Shown here: positions 55,701 to 63,682 of the stretch, in pieces
Position numbering within the stretch: position 1 is the stretch's first letter
Layout of the letters: the number at the start of each line of letters is the position of its first letter
Source of the DNA: Bifidobacterium breve DSM 20213 = JCM 1192
Lineage (GTDB): Bacteria > Actinomycetota > Actinomycetes > Actinomycetales > Bifidobacteriaceae
Direction: 5' to 3'
Length of the DNA stretch: 64,000 nucleotides
Assembly (NCBI RefSeq): GCF_001025175.1
Contig: NZ_AP012324.1
Coordinates: 2,205,416 to 2,269,415 of the forward strand
Made by a program: the position numbers and the translations under genes
Notes under the pieces: model-generated
The model's input: the letters and a program-made list of their open reading frames with translations, nothing else
What the model was told of the DNA's origin: nothing
The model's database searches: none

Positions 55701-56566
55701 TGCCTGAGCCCACCGCTGCTGAGACCACCAGCCGTATTCCGATTTTTGATGCTTCCGGCCGTGAAATCCGCCCTGGTGAGGAGTCGCAGCGCGCGCTGGA
55801 GGAAGAGCAGGCACGTGCGGCGGAAGTCCAGTCCGTGCCGCCGAGCTTTATCCCGAAGGATCATCCCACTGGCAATGAGGATGATGCTCTGCCAGACGAG
55901 ACGCTTTTTGGATCGATGACCACCAAGGTTGTTGCCATTATCGTGGCCGTGATTGTGGTGGTTGCCGCAGCGTTCTGGGCCATGCATGCGTTGCAGCGCA
56001 GTGGGGAAAACCCTGCAGATGCGGCGAACTCTTCTGAGAATTCGGAAGGCAATTGGCCGGATGTCAATGTGGATGATGTGCCGTTCGGTGAGGAAGATGG
56101 CACTTCCTCGTCCAAGGATTCCTCTACGCCTTCATCTCAGGAGAAGACCGAAACCAAGACAGAGACGGAGACGAACCCCAAGAAGGTCACCGAGGATAAG
56201 GACTCCCAGTCGGTGCCCAAGCCGCGTCACGAGAACAGCACCGCCTTTACGGTGGCCAGCGGGAACTTCCTGTCTAACCCTGCCGGGCAGTCCGGTTACG
56301 GCTACCACGTCCATCTTGACCAGCCTCATGATGTGTACCGCATGAATATCACCATCCGCACATCTGGCGGCAAGGGCTATATCCGTGCCAATACCACGGA
56401 GGATCCGACCCAAGGCGAACAGGTGGCCGAGTTTGTATTCGCCGAGGGCGGTACCACTGAGGTGAAGTTCGATAAGGTCGTCAACACACAGGATCTGGTT
56501 CTGTGGGTGCCGCTGGATAGCCTGCCGCAGAACCAGCTGTACATTCAGAAGGTTGAAGTCTTCTAA
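52787..56566 (+). CDS. murJ: MurJ lipid II flippase with pseudokinase and extracellular tail
   Basis: A 1259-residue protein. Residues 1-545 are MurJ/MviN: about 14 helices, beginning SLIMASGTAASRVTGQIRTI with MIPQTVFTLVSGGIFNAVLV, which flips lipid II across the membrane. Residues 605-860 resemble a protein kinase (ILNRYTLVSSLRKEPGLEAW) but lack HRD and DFG motifs, so this is a pseudokinase. A further helix (VVAIIVAVIVVVAAAFWAMH near 1050) leads to a Ser/Thr/Lys-rich linker and an outer beta-sandwich-like domain. The same layout is known in mycobacterial MviN, where the phosphorylated pseudokinase binds an FHA protein. The kinase at 40205 is a possible partner by inference. Confidence 0.93.
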   Translation: MSSTVGRNSLIMASGTAASRVTGQIRTILLAAAIGTTGLAANAYQAGAMIPQTVFTLVSGGIFNAVLVPQIVRTLKERDAQERLNRLITLAIGILLAVTVVMAASTPLLARLYVGSSNHEMIALTTAFTLWCMPQVFFYGLYTVLGQILAAKDHFASYAWSSTGANVISCAGFTAFIMLFGKANEQPLDFWTSGKVALTAGTWTLGVAFQALILFVPLIRLGFKYRPSFGLTGFGLKAMGPVALGSLGVVAITQISDIVLTRIATLAPQRAHELTGVSLYDVAGNATYQNAFTLYILPYSLIAVSVSTAVFPLISRSIAAQDFHAARQQLGNALCNVGLLVLFFAAALVVYPEPIIRALLPSVSMNETVLIAYALIPLSCGIPAISAFLLIQRTFYAFEDGLHPFLAAVLQYGFTTALMIVGMLVLPPNQWIVGIACSVSAGVLLALPFMLFMLRKRFGGSLEGKPVVQTYGKALAAAVIGGVVVWLAKTPVADLFGASIQETGGQMSWLSALGICIVLTLVLAVVYIGVLWALRATQLNDAVHSITARFRRKPANTSVDEPQSEEDNNNADTAASIMPEADGIQASPTARMSAMTNADHMEPDEQMKPQLGDTILNRYTLVSSLRKEPGLEAWQANDRVLAKDCQLFLVSNRKALDTVNTIAGELAATRPEHYVPVLKYRVQSDVLIAVTAMDSGLSVSDYRASATGDILSYDAMRSILGETVQAIRPMLTSTAGTAMLTTDTVRLTASGIEISDAPFAPILADMSGTDPANDDGAERHAVRQLAALLYALLTNTTSQVDPQFDLHLLGQDIPSEFRVICKRGLALADEGEQVMPMASLAELDALLGDWKPLTALSSTDIALPTTDGESSIVKVQLRPTDEADIVPIPDDIVTSQQLPSLSIATPAVAAGAESGTNGQADAHSIFDFNFSQAWEKENLSGEDTGDWYNRLAPTNLTGNSRLTVPIPTAAGVPEPTAAETTSRIPIFDASGREIRPGEESQRALEEEQARAAEVQSVPPSFIPKDHPTGNEDDALPDETLFGSMTTKVVAIIVAVIVVVAAAFWAMHALQRSGENPADAANSSENSEGNWPDVNVDDVPFGEEDGTSSSKDSSTPSSQEKTETKTETETNPKKVTEDKDSQSVPKPRHENSTAFTVASGNFLSNPAGQSGYGYHVHLDQPHDVYRMNITIRTSGGKGYIRANTTEDPTQGEQVAEFVFAEGGTTEVKFDKVVNTQDLVLWVPLDSLPQNQLYIQKVEVF

Positions 56567-56575
56567 AAGTCGCGA

Positions 56576-56606
56576 CTATGCCGGCAACGTCACGCTGTTG
56601 GCATAG
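56576..56606 (+). terminator. Hairpin after murJ
   Basis: CTATGCC..CAACG pairs with CGCTGTTGGCATAG over 14 positions with two wobbles and one mismatch, ten bases after the stop. There is no U-tract, so termination may be partial. Confidence 0.5.
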
Positions 56607-56705
56607 AGGTGTCTATTGGCTTTCGGATGACGTATGCTGAATGCCATTGCGCCACATAATGTGCTGCCTGCCGCTACCGACGGCAGTCGGCTGCAGACTA
56701 CATAA

Positions 56706-56720
56706 TAGACACTGTGTCTA
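56706..56720. promoter_or_regulatory. Perfect palindrome upstream of trxB
   Basis: TAGACAC-T-GTGTCTA is a perfect 7-bp inverted repeat with a one-base centre, 47 bases before the trxB ATG, beside TAATTATTGG. It looks like an operator overlapping the promoter. The regulator is unknown. Confidence 0.55.
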
Positions 56721-56767
56721 ATTATTGGAGTGAGCACTGCACTTCATAACAGACGGAGGGGAATCAT

Positions 56768-57787
56768 ATGGAACATAACGTCATCATCATCGGCTCAGGT
56801 CCCGCTGGATACACAGCGGCCATCTACCTTGGTCGCGCCGGATTGAATCCTGTACTGGTCACCGGCGCTCTGGCCCCGGGCGGGCAGCTGGTGAACACCA
56901 CGGAAGTGGAGAATTTCCCTGGTTTCCCTGATGGCATTATGGGTCCTGATTTGATGGATCGCATGCGCGATCAGGCTGAGAAATTCGGCACGCAGTTCAT
57001 TGCCGATGATGTCGAATCCGTGGAACAGGTGGAGGCCGCAGATGCCGCTGACGCACCGCAGCCCCTGTACCGACTGAGCCTATCTGACGGCTCGGTGTTG
57101 GAATCTCGTGCCATTATTGTGGCCACTGGCTCGAATTTCCGTAAGCTTGGCGTACCTGGCGAACGCGAACTTTCCGGTCATGGAGTGTCGTACTGCGCCA
57201 CTTGTGACGGTTTCTTCTTTAAGGACAAGCCCATTGTGGTGGTCGGCGGCGGTGATTCGGCGTTTGAAGAAGCACTGTTCCTGACCAGATTTGGCTCATC
57301 AGTCACGCTGATTCATCGTCGTGATTCGTTCCGCGCCTCCCAGATCATGGTGGACCGCGCACAGTCGAATCCCAAGTTGACCTTGCTGACCAATACCGTG
57401 GTTACCGCCATCCACGGAAGCGCCTCGGAAGCAAAGCCCGCCTCTCCGGCCATTACCATTGGCGGCCTGAAGCTGCCCGCGGCCACGGCTCCCCAAAACG
57501 TGAGCAGCATTGATATTCGTAATACGGCAACCGGTGAGACTGGGACTTTGGATACCAGTGCGGTATTTGTGGCCATCGGTCATACCCCGGCTACCGAGTT
57601 CATTGCCGATGTGGTCAGCACTGATGATGATGGATACATCACGGTTGCAGAAGCTGGTACACACACCAGCGCCCCTGGCGTTTTTGCCGCCGGTGATTGC
57701 GTGGATCGCACCTACCGTCAAGCCATTAGCGCAGCGGGCATGGGTTGCCGCGCCGCATTGGATGCCCAGCAGTATCTGACCGCATAG
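56768..57787 (+). CDS. trxB: Thioredoxin reductase
   Basis: A 339-residue FAD/NADPH flavoenzyme that reduces thioredoxin or NrdH. It has the FAD Rossmann motif IIIGSGPAGYTAAIYLGRAG at the start, the redox pair CATC at residues 143-146 in GVSYCATCDGFFF, the NADPH-binding VVVGGGDSAFEEALFLTRFG near 160, and the C-terminal GVFAAGDCVDRTYRQAISAAGMG FAD site. There is an insertion of about 25 residues near 220-245 (SASEAKPASPAITIGGLKLP). No trxA follows; a strong terminator does. Its electrons probably also serve the class Ib RNR through NrdH. Confidence 0.95.
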   Translation: MEHNVIIIGSGPAGYTAAIYLGRAGLNPVLVTGALAPGGQLVNTTEVENFPGFPDGIMGPDLMDRMRDQAEKFGTQFIADDVESVEQVEAADAADAPQPLYRLSLSDGSVLESRAIIVATGSNFRKLGVPGERELSGHGVSYCATCDGFFFKDKPIVVVGGGDSAFEEALFLTRFGSSVTLIHRRDSFRASQIMVDRAQSNPKLTLLTNTVVTAIHGSASEAKPASPAITIGGLKLPAATAPQNVSSIDIRNTATGETGTLDTSAVFVAIGHTPATEFIADVVSTDDDGYITVAEAGTHTSAPGVFAAGDCVDRTYRQAISAAGMGCRAALDAQQYLTA

Positions 57788-57808
57788 TTGGTAGAGCATT
57801 ACTCAGTA

Positions 57809-57870
57809 ATCAGATATACACAATGGCGCAGTACGAATTCATCCGTACTGCGCCATTGTGTATATCTGAT
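57809..57870. terminator. Long perfect hairpin between trxB and parB
   Basis: Two 27-base arms are perfect complements (57809-57835 and 57844-57870, core ATGGCGCAGTACG/CGTACTGCGCCAT) around an 8-base loop. The arms start ATCAGATATACAC, so an A+T-rich base is present on both sides. It serves both convergent genes. The stem is unusually long for a terminator. Confidence 0.85.
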
Positions 57871-57903
57871 ATATCAGACGTGATGCCTTACAGCCGTCTT
57901 ATC

Positions 57904-59169
57904 TCATACCCACTTGCCGTCGGTGCTGGACTGATTGGGCACCAGCAACTGCAGGATGCGGTCCATATCTTCAGGGGACGAGAATACGATTTCAATACGG
58001 CCATGTTTGGCGCTGCCCTTGATGGAGACCTTGGTATCAAAATGATTTTCCAGGCTCTGCTGAATGGCGGATCCCATCCACGGATTAGTCTTTGAGGTCT
58101 TCGGCTTCTTAGGCTGCTCTCCCGAAGCAACGACCATAGCCACGATTTCTTCGGTGCTGCGAACCGACAATCCTTCTGCGATGATGCGGGTTGCCAGCTT
58201 ATCCATTGCTTCCGGATCGCTCAGACCCAGCAAAGCACGCGCATGGCCGGACGAGAGCACGCCAGCGGCCACTTTTTTCTGTACTGTTGCCGGCAGGTTC
58301 AACAAACGAAGCGTGTTAGCAATCTGAGGACGTGACTTCGAAATCGATTTCGACAGCTGCGCTTGAGTCAGACCAAACTCCTTAATCATCTGCTGATATG
58401 CAGCTGCTTCTTCCAGAGGATTCAATGCCACACGATGCAAATTCTCCAGCAAGGCATCACGGAGCATATCGTCGTCCGTGGTGGTTTTCACGATGGCTGG
58501 AATCGTGGTCAATCCAGCCAGCTGAGAAGCGCGCCAGCGGCGTTCGCCCATGATCAGTTCATAGGGGCTGTCCAGATGGCCAGTGAACGGGTTCGTTGAA
58601 GACTGCTCGCCGGGCTGTGCTTGTTTGGCCTCGGCAATCTGCTCACTGGGACGACGACGCACCACGATGGGCTGCAATACACCCACTTCTTTGATGGAAG
58701 CGGCAAGCTCATTGAGCTCGTCTTCATCGAAAATCGTACGCGGCTGATGCGCATTGGGGCCGATTTCCTGCAAGCTGAGTTCAGCGAGATAGCCGCCTTC
58801 AACGGGCTTCAGTTCCTCTGGAGCCTCTTGTTTGTTGGCCTTATCCTCAGCCGCATGCTTGTTCTTCGGTGTTTCACGTGAAACATTGTTCGATGATTTC
58901 GTTGCGGCTCGAGTGGTTGGCTTATCGTCACTGCCGAAGAATAGGTCACTCGGATGTGCGATATCGTCCAACGCGGGCATGGCCGCTCGCTTGCCACCAG
59001 TTTTCTTGACAGCAGCTCCCTTCTTGGGCTGTGATGGAGTCGTTGCGGTCTTGGACTTAGGCTTCACCGCTTCATTTGGTGCCTTCGCGAGCTCCGCGGG
59101 ATCCTCCTCCCCTGGCAATGCAGGGAATAACGCGCCAAGTCCTTTACCGAGTCGTGATTTGGTTGCCAT
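57904..59169 (-). CDS. parB: Chromosome partitioning protein ParB
   Basis: A 421-residue CTP-switch partition protein that binds parS sites near the origin. A Lys/Pro-rich N-terminal 120 residues are followed by the ParB/Srx domain (GPNAHQPRTIFDEDELNELA, IMGERRWRASQLAGL) and the ENLHRVALNPLEEAAAYQQM segment. A helix-turn-helix (LTQAQLSKSISKSRPQIANT) and the C-terminal dimerisation part complete it. One parS site (58870-58885) lies within this gene. It overlaps parA by one base. Confidence 0.96.
   Translation of the reverse strand: MATKSRLGKGLGALFPALPGEEDPAELAKAPNEAVKPKSKTATTPSQPKKGAAVKKTGGKRAAMPALDDIAHPSDLFFGSDDKPTTRAATKSSNNVSRETPKNKHAAEDKANKQEAPEELKPVEGGYLAELSLQEIGPNAHQPRTIFDEDELNELAASIKEVGVLQPIVVRRRPSEQIAEAKQAQPGEQSSTNPFTGHLDSPYELIMGERRWRASQLAGLTTIPAIVKTTTDDDMLRDALLENLHRVALNPLEEAAAYQQMIKEFGLTQAQLSKSISKSRPQIANTLRLLNLPATVQKKVAAGVLSSGHARALLGLSDPEAMDKLATRIIAEGLSVRSTEEIVAMVVASGEQPKKPKTSKTNPWMGSAIQQSLENHFDTKVSIKGSAKHGRIEIVFSSPEDMDRILQLLVPNQSSTDGKWV
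58870..58885. promoter_or_regulatory. parS site inside parB
   Basis: TGTTTCACGTGAAACA, a perfect 16-base match to the ParB-binding consensus, within the N-terminal coding region of parB. Confidence 0.95.
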
Positions 59170-60137
59170 TACTTCCTCCTCGCATCAATGGCTTCAAGCA
59201 CATGCTGTGAACGTCGAGCGATTTCCAATGCCGCTTCGCCATATGCTATGGCACCTATGCCGCGGGGATCATAGGCAATAACAGGCTGTGAAAAGCTCGG
59301 AGCTTCCGATATCTTCACCGATCGGGGAACGGTGGTATCCAGGACAATATTGGGGTAATGGGACTTGACCTCACCATAAACCTCACGGCTTAACAGTGTA
59401 CGGCGGTCGAACATCGTGACCAGCATGGTGGAGACCAGCAGAACCGGATTGAAATGCTGCTGCACCAGGCCGATGGTGTTGATCAGCTGGCCCAATCCCT
59501 CCAACGCATAGTATTCGGCTTGAATGGGGATCAACATCTCAGTGACCGCGCACATGGCGTTAATTACCAGCAAACCCAAGCTCGGAGGGCAATCGATGAA
59601 CACGTAATCGTACGCGGTATCTGTCTGTTCCAGAAAACGATCGAGCGCTTCTTTCAGCAACGTGTTACGATTCGGTAAGTCCGCCACTTCAAGTTCGGCA
59701 CCGCTCAAATCGATGGACGCAGGAACCACATCGAGCGAAGGAAAATCAGCGCTTGTCGTGATGACATCCGCGATTTCCGCTCGCCCTTCAATTACATCAT
59801 AAATCGACCTATCTCCTGAAGAATGTGAAACAGCAAATGCCGTTGACGCATTGCCCTGGGGATCCATATCAATGACCAACACATGCGCTCCGTGCTGAGC
59901 CAGCGCTGCGGCAAGGTTTACCGTCGACGTGGTCTTACCGACGCCGCCTTTCTGATTGGCCACGGCGATCAAGCGTGTCCGTCTCGGCTTGGGAAAGGAG
60001 GCATGGGTCAAAGCGTCATATCGGGAGCTTTCGTCGGCCATCTGACTACCCAGCGCAGAACTCTGCCCATCAAAAATACGACGGAGGGTTTCGGAAGGCG
60101 ATTCCATCATTGTGTCATGATGATCGTCTGCTGTCAT
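59169..60137 (-). CDS. parA: Chromosome partitioning ATPase ParA
   Basis: A 322-residue Walker-type ATPase. The deviant Walker A is NQKGGVGKTTSTVNLAAALA near residue 61, followed by VLVIDMDPQGNASTAF and the Walker B-like YVFIDCPPSLGLLVINA near 180. An N-terminal extension of about 50 residues is typical of actinobacterial chromosomal ParA. With ParB it moves the newly copied origin toward the pole. The gene follows a DnaA-box cluster. Confidence 0.96.
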   Translation of the reverse strand: MTADDHHDTMMESPSETLRRIFDGQSSALGSQMADESSRYDALTHASFPKPRRTRLIAVANQKGGVGKTTSTVNLAAALAQHGAHVLVIDMDPQGNASTAFAVSHSSGDRSIYDVIEGRAEIADVITTSADFPSLDVVPASIDLSGAELEVADLPNRNTLLKEALDRFLEQTDTAYDYVFIDCPPSLGLLVINAMCAVTEMLIPIQAEYYALEGLGQLINTIGLVQQHFNPVLLVSTMLVTMFDRRTLLSREVYGEVKSHYPNIVLDTTVPRSVKISEAPSFSQPVIAYDPRGIGAIAYGEAALEIARRSQHVLEAIDARRK

Positions 60138-60195
60138 CGTTCCTCCTTATTCAATGTACGTTCCAGTGTTCCTATTCGTATGGACATGATTTGTG

Positions 60196-60369
60196 TTATC
60201 CACATCCCCTATCCCCTATTGTGGATAAGTGTGGACAAGTGGATAATCACAACGGTCACATCTACAATCCACCATCGCAAAAGTGAGGTTTTTCAACGGT
60301 TTTCACCGATACCCACCATAGGGGATAGAGTTGTGGATAACTCAATTCATGAAGTACAAATGTGGATAA
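60196..60369. promoter_or_regulatory. DnaA-box cluster between rsmG and parA
   Basis: Perfect 9-mers: TTATCCACA at 60196-60204 and TGTGGATAA (inverse) at 60220-60228, 60332-60340 and 60361-60369. One-mismatch copies lie at 60230-60238 (TGTGGACAA) and 60238-60246 (AGTGGATAA). The interval also has a CCCCTAT/ATAGGGG pair. It could be part of a bipartite origin or a DnaA-titrating and regulatory region for parAB. Confidence 0.8.
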
Positions 60370-60389
60370 CTTCAACATCGGTACCATCA

Positions 60390-61055
60390 TCAACGTTTGT
60401 CAACAATTACCACATGTGTCGGTTCCAGACCTGGACCGACCTCCGCTTCCACCACTCGGGGACGACGGCCACCATAGCGTGAAATCTGGCCACTGGCTTT
60501 GTCCAGTTCCGCTTGTGCCGAACGACCCTTGAGCGCAATAAGCCGACCGGTGGGTTTCAGCAGAGGCAATGTCCATCCAGAAAGCTTGGTCATCGGTGCC
60601 ACTGCACGGCAGGTCACCACTGCAAAAGGATGCATCTCGCGCTTGCGAACCCTATTGATCACTTCATCGGAACGACCACGGATAATAGATACATTCTTCA
60701 ACCCCATCAAATCAACGCACTCGGCAAGCCATTCAACACGGCGTTCCATCGGTTCAATCAGCGTAAAACTGCACTCCGGCAAGCAACACGCCGTCACCAG
60801 CCCAGGGAAACCTCCACCACTGCCAACGTCAGCAACGGTTCTAAAACGAGCTCCATCTGTGGCCTTGCGCACATAAGGAACTATCGCTGCGGAATTGAGA
60901 ATGTGACGTTCCCAAATAATGTCCACATCACGAGGTCCAATCAAGCCGCGAGGTTCTCCCTCTTGGGAGAGCTTGTCATGGAATCTCTCTAATCGGGGTA
61001 AAGCATCCCCCAATACACGGGCCAGCACCGGCGATTCCTGTAACTCATCCACCAT
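60390..61055 (-). CDS. rsmG: 16S rRNA (guanine527-N7)-methyltransferase
   Basis: A 221-residue GidB family enzyme. The SAM-binding site is [20 protein letters not shown] near residue 76, after [20 protein letters not shown], the family signature. [12 protein letters not shown] near 142 is also conserved. Loss of this gene is known to give low-level streptomycin resistance in other bacteria. It lies in the standard yidC-jag-rsmG-parA order. A parS site is just upstream. Confidence 0.95.
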   Translation of the reverse strand: MVDELQESPVLARVLGDALPRLERFHDKLSQEGEPRGLIGPRDVDIIWERHILNSAAIVPYVRKATDGARFRTVADVGSGGGFPGLVTACCLPECSFTLIEPMERRVEWLAECVDLMGLKNVSIIRGRSDEVINRVRKREMHPFAVVTCRAVAPMTKLSGWTLPLLKPTGRLIALKGRSAQAELDKASGQISRYGGRRPRVVEAEVGPGLEPTHVVIVDKR

Positions 61056-61070
61056 GACAGTCCCCTCCTA

Positions 61071-61086
61071 TGTTTCACGTGAAACA
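61071..61086. promoter_or_regulatory. parS site upstream of rsmG
   Basis: TGTTTCACGTGAAACA, perfect consensus, 16 bases before the rsmG start. Confidence 0.95.
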
Positions 61087-61178
61087 TGTGGCATAACTTG
61101 AGGCGCCGCTTATAACGACGCCTCACATATCACCGCACAGAAAACTTCAGCATATACCTTTGTGGTGCAGGTGTATAC

Positions 61179-61715
61179 TCACTCCTGATCGTCGACCTCT
61201 TCTTCTTCGACGTTATCTTCGTTCTTGTTACGAAGATATACAGTCACATAACGATGCGGTTCTTCACCATGGGAGCGAGACTTCAGACCTTCATCACGCA
61301 CCACGTCATGAACGACTTTACGCTCAAAGGAATTCATCGGCTTCAGATCTATCGGTTCGCCGCTCTCCTTAACGGCATCAATAGCATCGAGAGCCACATC
61401 GCGCAGGTGCTGGCGCTTACGCTTCAGGAAACCATCCACGTCCACAATCAGGTGGGAACGTTCGCCGGTCTTCTGCTGCACAGCCAGACGAGTAAGCTGC
61501 TGCAACGCATCAACCACTTCGCCATTGCGACCAATCAGATGTTTGATGTCTGTATCGTCATCAGCGACGATCTGAACAGTTGGGCGGTTGTTACGAACAC
61601 CCATTTCGATATCGCCCTCATAGTCGGCGATATCCAGCAAGCCTTCAAGGTAATCGGCAGCGATGTCAGCCTCTTCGTTGAGCTGATCAATCGACTTCAC
61701 GTCATCCTGTGCCAT
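61179..61715 (-). CDS. jag: Jag/KhpB RNA-binding protein (KH and R3H domains)
   Basis: A 178-residue RNA-binding protein. The KH domain includes LIGRNGEVVDALQQLTRLAV near residue 62, and the R3H domain shows PMNSFERKVVHDVVRDEGLK and SRSHGEEPHRYVTVYLR near 125-160. The usual N-terminal Jag-N domain is short or absent here. The tail is acidic (EEEEVDDQE-like). It is encoded after yidC as in most bacteria and helps control cell division and RNA in relatives. Confidence 0.93.
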   Translation of the reverse strand: MAQDDVKSIDQLNEEADIAADYLEGLLDIADYEGDIEMGVRNNRPTVQIVADDDTDIKHLIGRNGEVVDALQQLTRLAVQQKTGERSHLIVDVDGFLKRKRQHLRDVALDAIDAVKESGEPIDLKPMNSFERKVVHDVVRDEGLKSRSHGEEPHRYVTVYLRNKNEDNVEEEEVDDQE

Positions 61716-61787
61716 ACGCTACTCCTTCATGTCAGGTCTGATTCTCAAGTCTAAGCCCTGCTCCCCCGAACAGGATTGGTTAGTGTC

Positions 61788-61829
61788 GGGGCGTGTCCGA
61801 TGTTTCACGTGAAACATCGGACACGCCCC
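61788..61829. promoter_or_regulatory. parS site in the centre of a 42-bp perfect palindrome
   Basis: parS (TGTTTCACGTGAAACA, 61801-61816) is extended on both sides by GGGGCGTGTCCGA and its exact complement, making a 42-base perfect inverted repeat with no loop. It lies between yidC and jag and could also act as a hairpin in RNA. Confidence 0.95.
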
Positions 61830-61837
61830 CGTCCTCA

Positions 61838-62848
61838 TTATTTCTTTCTGCGCTTACGAACCGGCTGTTGCCTCTGGAATCCTTGGTTCGCCTTACGCGC
61901 GGCTTCTTCCTTAGCCTTAGCCAAAGCCTCCTCTTCAAGGGAAGGAAGACCGGCCTTTTCACGACGAGCATTCTCGTTGCGATGGTCACGCTTTTCCTTA
62001 TCTTCTGCGGCAGGAGAACCTGGAGTCGGGAAGCAATACACCTGCCACAGCGTACGGCACAAGTTGCAAACGTTGTTGGTCAGCCAGTACACCAACACGG
62101 CGAACGGGAAGGAAGCACCCGAGAAGATGTACATCACCGGGAAGAGCCACAGCATGGCCTTCTGCATGGTCTCGGTCTGCTTGTTCATCGAAGCAGCTGC
62201 CATGTTGCGCTTCATGTTGATGTACTGCATGAGCCACAAGCAGAAGCACATCAGGAACACAAAGACACCGATGACCACCTTGCCGGCAGTAGCTGCACGG
62301 GTGAAGTTATCGGTCACACTGACAATGCCGAACACATCGGTCTGGGTGAACTGCTTGGCGGTGGCCACATCAAAGGCACCGAGCGGATCTCGCTTGCCGT
62401 TGGCGATGTATGGAATGGCGGACAGCGTGTAGAACATGGACATGAACACCGGGCCCTGAATGAGCATCGGCAGGCAGGAACCTGCCGGATTGACGTTATT
62501 GTCCTGGTATAGTTTCATGGTCTCACGACTCATGGCTTCCTTGGAAGCCTGATCCGTCTTGCCCTTGTACTTGTTCTGAATGCGCTGCATCTTCGGCGCC
62601 AATGCCTGCATCTTGCGCATCGACTTTATCTGCTTGTAGAACAGCGGGAAGATACACGCCTGCACCACCAGCACCAGGATGATAATGGCAAGAATCCAGG
62701 AGACGCCGACCGGGCTCATGCCCAACATGACAAAGAAGTCATGCACGATCTTCATGATCCAAGTCTGCAGCCACTCAACAGGGGTCAGAATCTTGTACAG
62801 GAATCCCCAGAACCCGCTATCCAGCAGGAATTGGTTTTGATTGATCAT
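61838..62848 (-). CDS. yidC: Membrane protein insertase YidC/Oxa1
   Basis: A 336-residue insertase with about five helices: ILTPVEWLQTWIMKIVHDFF, WILAIIILVLVVQACIFPLF with PLFYKQIKSMRKMQALAPKM after it, and LPMLIQGPVFMSMFYTLSAI near residue 130. TAGKVVIGVFVFLMCFCLWL and FPVMYIFSGASFPFAVLVYW follow. It is the short Gram-positive type without the large periplasmic domain. The C-terminal tail is strongly basic (VRKRRKK), as expected for ribosome contact. It overlaps yidD by four bases. Confidence 0.95.
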   Translation of the reverse strand: MINQNQFLLDSGFWGFLYKILTPVEWLQTWIMKIVHDFFVMLGMSPVGVSWILAIIILVLVVQACIFPLFYKQIKSMRKMQALAPKMQRIQNKYKGKTDQASKEAMSRETMKLYQDNNVNPAGSCLPMLIQGPVFMSMFYTLSAIPYIANGKRDPLGAFDVATAKQFTQTDVFGIVSVTDNFTRAATAGKVVIGVFVFLMCFCLWLMQYINMKRNMAAASMNKQTETMQKAMLWLFPVMYIFSGASFPFAVLVYWLTNNVCNLCRTLWQVYCFPTPGSPAAEDKEKRDHRNENARREKAGLPSLEEEALAKAKEEAARKANQGFQRQQPVRKRRKK

Positions 62849-63162
62849 CGTTGGGCCTCTCTTTGGGTTGTGGCCAATGGCGTCAGTCGAGGCTCCTCAT
62901 GAGCCTTCGACCACGAAAATCGATAAAAAATGGAATAACGTTGCGGCACGTCGTCAATTCCCCCACGGCTCCACGGCCTGCAACGAAGCAATCGCAATAC
63001 GGCAAGCACTCCGCCTTTGCAAGCGCCATACCGTTCAAAAGCCTCAATGGCATAGTTTGAACATGTCGGGTAATACTTGCAACAGGGCGGTCGGTTCGCA
63101 GAAATGTGACGCTGGTACCAACGCACACCACGAATCATTACCGCCCTGATGGAAGTAGACAT
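62845..63162 (-). CDS. yidD: Membrane protein insertion efficiency factor YidD
   Basis: A 105-residue protein with the family core VRWYQRHISANRPPCCKYYP followed by TCSNYAIEAFERYGA and the C-terminal RLLRCRPWSRGGIDDVP. It is a small membrane-associated helper of YidC. Its place between rnpA and yidC is conserved. Confidence 0.95.
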   Translation of the reverse strand: MSTSIRAVMIRGVRWYQRHISANRPPCCKYYPTCSNYAIEAFERYGACKGGVLAVLRLLRCRPWSRGGIDDVPQRYSIFYRFSWSKAHEEPRLTPLATTQREAQR

Positions 63163-63165
63163 GTG

Positions 63166-63516
63166 TCATTCCGCCTTACGAGCCACTTTGGCAAAGCCGG
63201 TGGCAAACTGCTCATCCAGAGATGAGAATGATGCGGATGCCGCACTTGGTTTTGCGCGCACCACGATATCGCAGTGAGGCGGCAGGCTCTCTTCATGAGC
63301 CTTAGCCAGAACCCTGAACCTGCGCTTCACCGTATTACGGGTAACCGCATTGCCCACCGATTTGGAGACAGCCAAACCCAGACGACGATACGTCGTCCGA
63401 TCATCAGATTGATGATCATTACGCATCAGGTAATGCACAATGATGTCTTTGCCACCCACTTTGCGCCGGCGTTTAAGTACGGCGACGAAATCACGATGGC
63501 TTTGCAGCCGCTCCAC
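63166..63516 (-). CDS. rnpA: Ribonuclease P protein component
   Basis: A 116-residue basic protein that assists RNase P RNA in trimming tRNA 5' ends. It starts with GTG at 63516 ([20 protein letters not shown]). The RNP family signature is seen in [20 protein letters not shown] and RRFRVLAK. It lies 31 bases after rpmH. Confidence 0.95.
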   Translation of the reverse strand: MERLQSHRDFVAVLKRRRKVGGKDIIVHYLMRNDHQSDDRTTYRRLGLAVSKSVGNAVTRNTVKRRFRVLAKAHEESLPPHCDIVVRAKPSAASASFSSLDEQFATGFAKVARKAE

Positions 63517-63547
63517 CTCGACAGCCTCGAGGAACTGATCCGAGGGA

Positions 63548-63682
63548 TCAGGCGGACAGGCTCTTGCGGCCCTTGGCGCGGCGACGGTTAATCAGCGCGC
63601 GACCGGAACGAGTGCGCATACGCACACGGAAACCGTGCTTCATGTGACGACGACGGTTGTTCGGCTGGAACGTCCTCTTCAT
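63548..63682 (-). CDS. rpmH: 50S ribosomal protein L34
   Basis: A 44-residue, very basic protein read from the sequence: [20 protein letters not shown], then [20 protein letters not shown] and SLSA. This is the L34 signature throughout. It begins the rpmH-rnpA-yidD-yidC block next to the origin. Confidence 0.97.
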   Translation of the reverse strand: MKRTFQPNNRRRHMKHGFRVRMRTRSGRALINRRRAKGRKSLSA

